64,000 nt of DNA from Streptomyces daqingensis (GTDB taxonomy: Bacteria; Actinomycetota; Actinomycetes; Streptomycetales; Streptomycetaceae): positions 19,685-83,684 of the forward strand of contig NZ_BMMP01000022.1 in the NCBI RefSeq assembly GCF_014645895.1, read 5' to 3'. Shown one piece after another: positions 60,989 through 64,000 of the stretch. A program made the position numbers and the translations under genes. The first letter of the stretch is position 1, and the number at the start of each line of letters is the position of its first letter. The notes beneath the pieces are model-generated. The model was not told the DNA's origin. It made no database searches and worked only from the letters and a program-made list of their open reading frames with translations.

Positions 60989-62524
60989 ATGACCGACCAG
61001 TCCGCCGGCACCGCCCGCGTCACCATCGACCCCGACTTCGGCCTCGGCACCGTCGACCCCCGCCTGTACGGGACGTTCGTCGAGCACATGGGCCGCTGCG
61101 TGTACACGGGCATCTACGAACCGGCCCACTCCACCGCCGACGAGCACGGCTTCCGCGGCGACGTGGCCGGACTCGTGCGCGAACTGGGCACGGGCCTCGT
61201 CCGCTACCCGGGCGGCAACTTCGTCTCCGGCTACCACTGGGAGGACGGCATCGGCCCCGCCGAGGACCGCCCCCGCCGCCTCGACCTGGCCTGGCGCAGC
61301 ATCGAGACGAACCAGGTCGGCACGGACGAGTTCCTCGGCTGGGCCCGCCGCCAGGGCGTCGAGCCGATGATGGCCGTCAACCTGGGCACCCGCGGCATCG
61401 ACGCCGCCCGTGCCCTCGTCGAGTACTGCAACATCCCCGGCGGCACGGCCTGGTCGGACCTGCGCGTGCGGCACGGCGCCCGTGACCCGCACGGCGTGAA
61501 GCTGTGGTGCCTCGGCAACGAGATGGACGGGCCCTGGCAGACGGGCCACACCACGGCCGTCGAGTACGGGAGGCTCGCGGCGCAGGCCGGGAAGGCGATG
61601 CGCCAGGTCGACCCGTCCATCGAACTGGTCGCATGCGGGAGTTCCAACGCCGAGATGCCCACCTTCGGCGAGTGGGAGCGCGAGGTGCTGCACGAGACCT
61701 ACGACGAGGTCGACTACCTCTCCCTGCACGCGTACTACGAGGAGAAGGACGGAGACCGCGCCGGCTTCCTCGCCAGCGGCGCCCAGATGGACGCCTACAT
61801 CTCCGACATCGTCGCCACCGCGGACCACGTACGCGCCGTCCGCCGCAGCAGCAAGCGGATGAAGCTCTCCTTCGACGAGTGGAACGTCTGGTACCAGTCC
61901 CGCTTCCCCGGCGAGCGCGCCCTGCCCCTCGAGGAGACGCCGCGGCTGATCGAGGACACCTACAGCGTGACCGACGCGGCCGTCGTCGGCTCGCTCCTGA
62001 TGACGCTGCTGCGGCACGCGGACCGGGTGGCGATCGCCTGCCTGGCCCAGCTGGTCAACGTCATCGGCCCGATCCGCTCGGAACCCGGCGGCCCCTCTTG
62101 GCGGCAGACGACCTTCCACCCCTTCGCGCTCACCGCGAAGTACGCCCGGGGCACCGTGCTGCGCACCGAGGTCTCCGGCCCGGTGATCGAGACGCGGCGG
62201 CACGGTCCCGTCGACGCCCTGGACACGGCCACGACGCTCGACCCGGAGACGGGAGCCCTGACGGTCCTGGCCGTCAACCGCGGCCAGGAGCACGACCTGC
62301 ACCTCCGCGCGGCCCTGCGCGGCTTCGGCGCCCGGTACCGCGTCCTCGAGCACCTCATGATCGCGGACGAGGACCCGGACGCCGCGAACACCCAGGAGCA
62401 CCCGGACCGCGTCACGCCGCAGTCCGTGAACGGGACCCGCGTCTCCGGCGAGGGCGAGCTGGAGGCCCTGCTGCCTCCCGTGTCGTGGAGCATCATCAGG
62501 CTGGCTCCGGAGGACGGGGCGTGA
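60989..62524 (+). CDS. Alpha-L-arabinofuranosidase, GH51
   Basis: A 511-residue glycosidase of family GH51: FVEHMGRCVYTGIYE, LVRYPGGNFVSGYHWED, the acid/base Glu in CLGNEMDGPW, and the nucleophile Glu in LSFDEWNVWY. A C-terminal beta-domain follows from about residue 380. No signal peptide, so it acts inside on imported arabino-oligosaccharides delivered by the ABC transporter. It follows the transporter genes in the same direction. Confidence 0.92.
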   Translation: MTDQSAGTARVTIDPDFGLGTVDPRLYGTFVEHMGRCVYTGIYEPAHSTADEHGFRGDVAGLVRELGTGLVRYPGGNFVSGYHWEDGIGPAEDRPRRLDLAWRSIETNQVGTDEFLGWARRQGVEPMMAVNLGTRGIDAARALVEYCNIPGGTAWSDLRVRHGARDPHGVKLWCLGNEMDGPWQTGHTTAVEYGRLAAQAGKAMRQVDPSIELVACGSSNAEMPTFGEWEREVLHETYDEVDYLSLHAYYEEKDGDRAGFLASGAQMDAYISDIVATADHVRAVRRSSKRMKLSFDEWNVWYQSRFPGERALPLEETPRLIEDTYSVTDAAVVGSLLMTLLRHADRVAIACLAQLVNVIGPIRSEPGGPSWRQTTFHPFALTAKYARGTVLRTEVSGPVIETRRHGPVDALDTATTLDPETGALTVLAVNRGQEHDLHLRAALRGFGARYRVLEHLMIADEDPDAANTQEHPDRVTPQSVNGTRVSGEGELEALLPPVSWSIIRLAPEDGA

Positions 62525-62614
62525 TCTCCGGCTTGTCGGAGCCCGCGCCGTTCCTGCGGCCCGGTGGCCCCTGAGCTCCTGGGTCTGTGCGTCCGCGCTG
62601 AGCCCGGAGCAGCG

Positions 62615-62658
62615 GCGCGGCGCCGCCCGTGTGACCCGTTCACCGGGCGGCGCCGCGC
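62615..62658 (+). terminator. Terminator of the GH51 gene
   Basis: GCGCGGCGCCGCCCG (62615-62629) and CGGGCGGCGCCGCGC (62644-62658), perfect 15-bp stem. Confidence 0.75.
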
Positions 62659-62760
62659 GCGCGGGGCCGCGAGTCCACGGGCGCGCGCACCGCGCCGTCA
62701 CCGGGCGCCCGCTACCAGCCGGGGAGCCGGGCGCGGCGAAGACACGACGGGGTCATCCGG

Positions 62761-62770
62761 GTGATATCAC
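62761..62770. promoter_or_regulatory. GTGATATCAC palindrome before the deacetylase gene
   Basis: A 10-bp perfect palindrome 46 bp upstream of the chosen start. The binding factor is unknown. Confidence 0.35.
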
Positions 62771-62815
62771 CTCTCGCGCATGCATGACTACGCTCTGGCA
62801 CGGCAGTACGTACGT

Positions 62816-63730
62816 ATGACTCCTCGATCACGCACCAGCACGCGACGAATATTCCTGGGCGGGGTGCTCCTCGCGGGCGCCACCGCCGCACACTCCCGGA
62901 CCTCCTTCGCCAACGGATCCGGCAGCGACGCCAAGAACGCCGCCCGGCGGGCCGCCTCCCGCGGCGCGATACGCCCGCAGTCCTCCTACCGCCTGCAGCC
63001 GCAGGCGGGCGCGCAGTCGCCCGGGCTCCGTCCCAGCACGTCCGTGACCTACACACTGGAGGCCGCCGAAGGACGGCGAATAGCCCTGACCTTCGACGAC
63101 GGCCCCGACCCCGTCTACACCCCGCAGATCCTGGACGTACTGCGCCGCTACAAGGTGCCCGCCACGTTCTGCGTGCTCGGCGAGAACGCCGTCCTGAACC
63201 CCGGGCTCCTGCAGGCCATCGCCGACGGCGGCCATCTGATCGCCAACCACTCCTGGAGCCACCCGGCCCTCCCCAGGCTGAGCACCGCGAAGGCCCGCAA
63301 GGAGCTCTCCAGGACGAGCGAACTCATCGAGGACACGGTGGGCAGCCCGCCTATGTGGGCCCGCGCGCCCTACGGCTACTGGAGCGAGGAGACGCTGGAG
63401 CTGTCGGCGGGCCTCGGCATGAGCCCGCTGGGGTGGTCCGTCGACACCGGCGACTGGCGGCAGCCCGGCGTCCCCTCGATCGTCTCGGCGGTCGTGGACA
63501 ACGTGCGCGCCGGCTCGATCGTCCTCTCGCACGACGGGGGCGCCGACGCGGCCCAGACCGTCGCCGCGCTCCACGACTACCTGCCCCAGCTGATCGACGA
63601 AGGCTGGACCCTCTCGCTGCCGCCGGTCGACGGGCCCGTCGGCGCGTACCGGGGCGACGGCGCCGGGAGCACCCCGGCGGACGCCGACGCAGCCACGTCG
63701 GGCGAGCGCATGCGGCCCGCTGCCCGGTGA
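62816..63730 (+). CDS. Tat-exported polysaccharide deacetylase
   Basis: A 304-residue protein. The N-terminus STRRIFLGGVLLAG is a twin-arginine signal. The NodB domain holds TFDDGPDPVYTP (catalytic and metal Asp), HSWSHP (metal His), RAPYGYW (Arg), DTGDWRQPG and IVLSHDGG (catalytic His). It removes acetyl groups from chitin oligomers, peptidoglycan or another GlcNAc-type polymer. ATG 62816 fits the signal; ATG 62780 is the other option. Confidence 0.85.
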   Translation: MTPRSRTSTRRIFLGGVLLAGATAAHSRTSFANGSGSDAKNAARRAASRGAIRPQSSYRLQPQAGAQSPGLRPSTSVTYTLEAAEGRRIALTFDDGPDPVYTPQILDVLRRYKVPATFCVLGENAVLNPGLLQAIADGGHLIANHSWSHPALPRLSTAKARKELSRTSELIEDTVGSPPMWARAPYGYWSEETLELSAGLGMSPLGWSVDTGDWRQPGVPSIVSAVVDNVRAGSIVLSHDGGADAAQTVAALHDYLPQLIDEGWTLSLPPVDGPVGAYRGDGAGSTPADADAATSGERMRPAAR

Positions 63731-63861
63731 GGCCCCGGGGAGGGCGCGCGAGGCCCGCGCGGCAGCCCTTCCCGGTGTGAGCCGAGCCAGTGCCCAGTCG
63801 AGCCGGTGCCAGTCGAGCCGGCGTCCCCTTCGGATCCCGGGGACGGCGCCTGCCCGGAGAT

Positions 63862-63890
63862 CCGGATCCGCGCCCCGGGCGCGGATCCGG
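63862..63890. terminator. Terminator near the window end
   Basis: CCGGATCCGCGC and GCGCGGATCCGG, perfect 12-bp stem with a C/G loop that extends it, downstream of the deacetylase gene. Confidence 0.75.
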
Positions 63891-63965
63891 AACAGCCGGC
63901 GAACCGGAGGAGGAGGCCCTAGCTGTATTGATCACGGGCGTTGTTGACACTCGTGGGTCTTGATC

Positions 63966-64000
63966 ATGACGAAGACCTCCGGTGTGGTGGAGCTGTCTAG
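63966..64000 (+). other. Start of an unidentified frame cut by the window edge
   Basis: ATG followed by codons for MTKTSGVVELS, then the window ends. A good -35 (TTGACA, 63944-63949) and two TTGATCA copies (63928-63934 and 63959-63965) lie upstream. It could be the start of a gene or mobile element; nothing more can be said. Confidence 0.25.

Overview
The window is high-GC actinobacterial chromosome, almost certainly from Streptomyces or a close relative. The main evidence is bldC (a 68-residue developmental regulator), a WhiB-like protein, a whiJ-type cluster (ATP-binding protein, XRE regulator with a DUF5753-type tail, two DUF397 proteins), a TipAL regulator with a tipA-type promoter, and the gene order purF, purM, DUF3073, vdh, hypothetical, bldC. 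As I recall, that order matches SCO4086-SCO4091 of S. coelicolor. Third codon positions are overwhelmingly G or C, so long antisense open frames are everywhere and were discarded.

Layout. 1-8.2 kb: a PrsW-type membrane protease, a small YrhB-like protein, a divergent XRE regulator and methionine aminopeptidase pair, a NUDIX hydrolase, the whiJ-type cluster with a recent tandem duplication, a PPOX-fold protein and a VOC protein. 8.2-16 kb: an aldo/keto reductase, an M23 peptidase behind a c-di-AMP (ydaO-type) riboswitch, a DUF2231-Rieske membrane protein, a SpoIIE-type phosphatase and a K15-like D,D-peptidase. 16-21 kb: an aldehyde dehydrogenase / GMC oxidoreductase / APC permease operon, probably choline or amino-alcohol oxidation. 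21-25.4 kb: TipAL, a small membrane protein, a YbaB/WXG-like operon and a DUF4333 lipoprotein.

25.6-32 kb: tRNA-Lys, a DEAD-box helicase, a lipoprotein, an overlapping metallopeptidase-crcB-crcB operon, a membrane metallophosphoesterase and a tRNA-Glu/Asp/Phe cluster. 32-42.7 kb: a zinc-type CDF transporter and a run of secreted proteins (lipase, peptidoglycan-binding protein, FG-GAP protein, sphingomyelinase-like phosphodiesterase), with an EEP nuclease and a WhiB-like regulator among them. 42.9-56.3 kb: hrpA, a second tRNA-Asp, bldC, vdh and the purine genes purF and purM. 56.4-62.5 kb: a LacI regulator facing a sugar ABC transporter and a GH51 arabinofuranosidase, with two identical operator cores. 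The window ends with a secreted polysaccharide deacetylase and the start of an unidentified frame.

I see no CRISPR array, prophage, complete insertion sequence or large biosynthetic gene cluster. The least explained parts are (a) the YbaB/WXG-like operon at 22.6-24.7 kb, whose first protein appears to carry two YbaB-like halves joined by a GDPGAP-repeat linker, and (b) a chain of small hairpins at 48.36-48.51 kb downstream of bldC with no gene in it.
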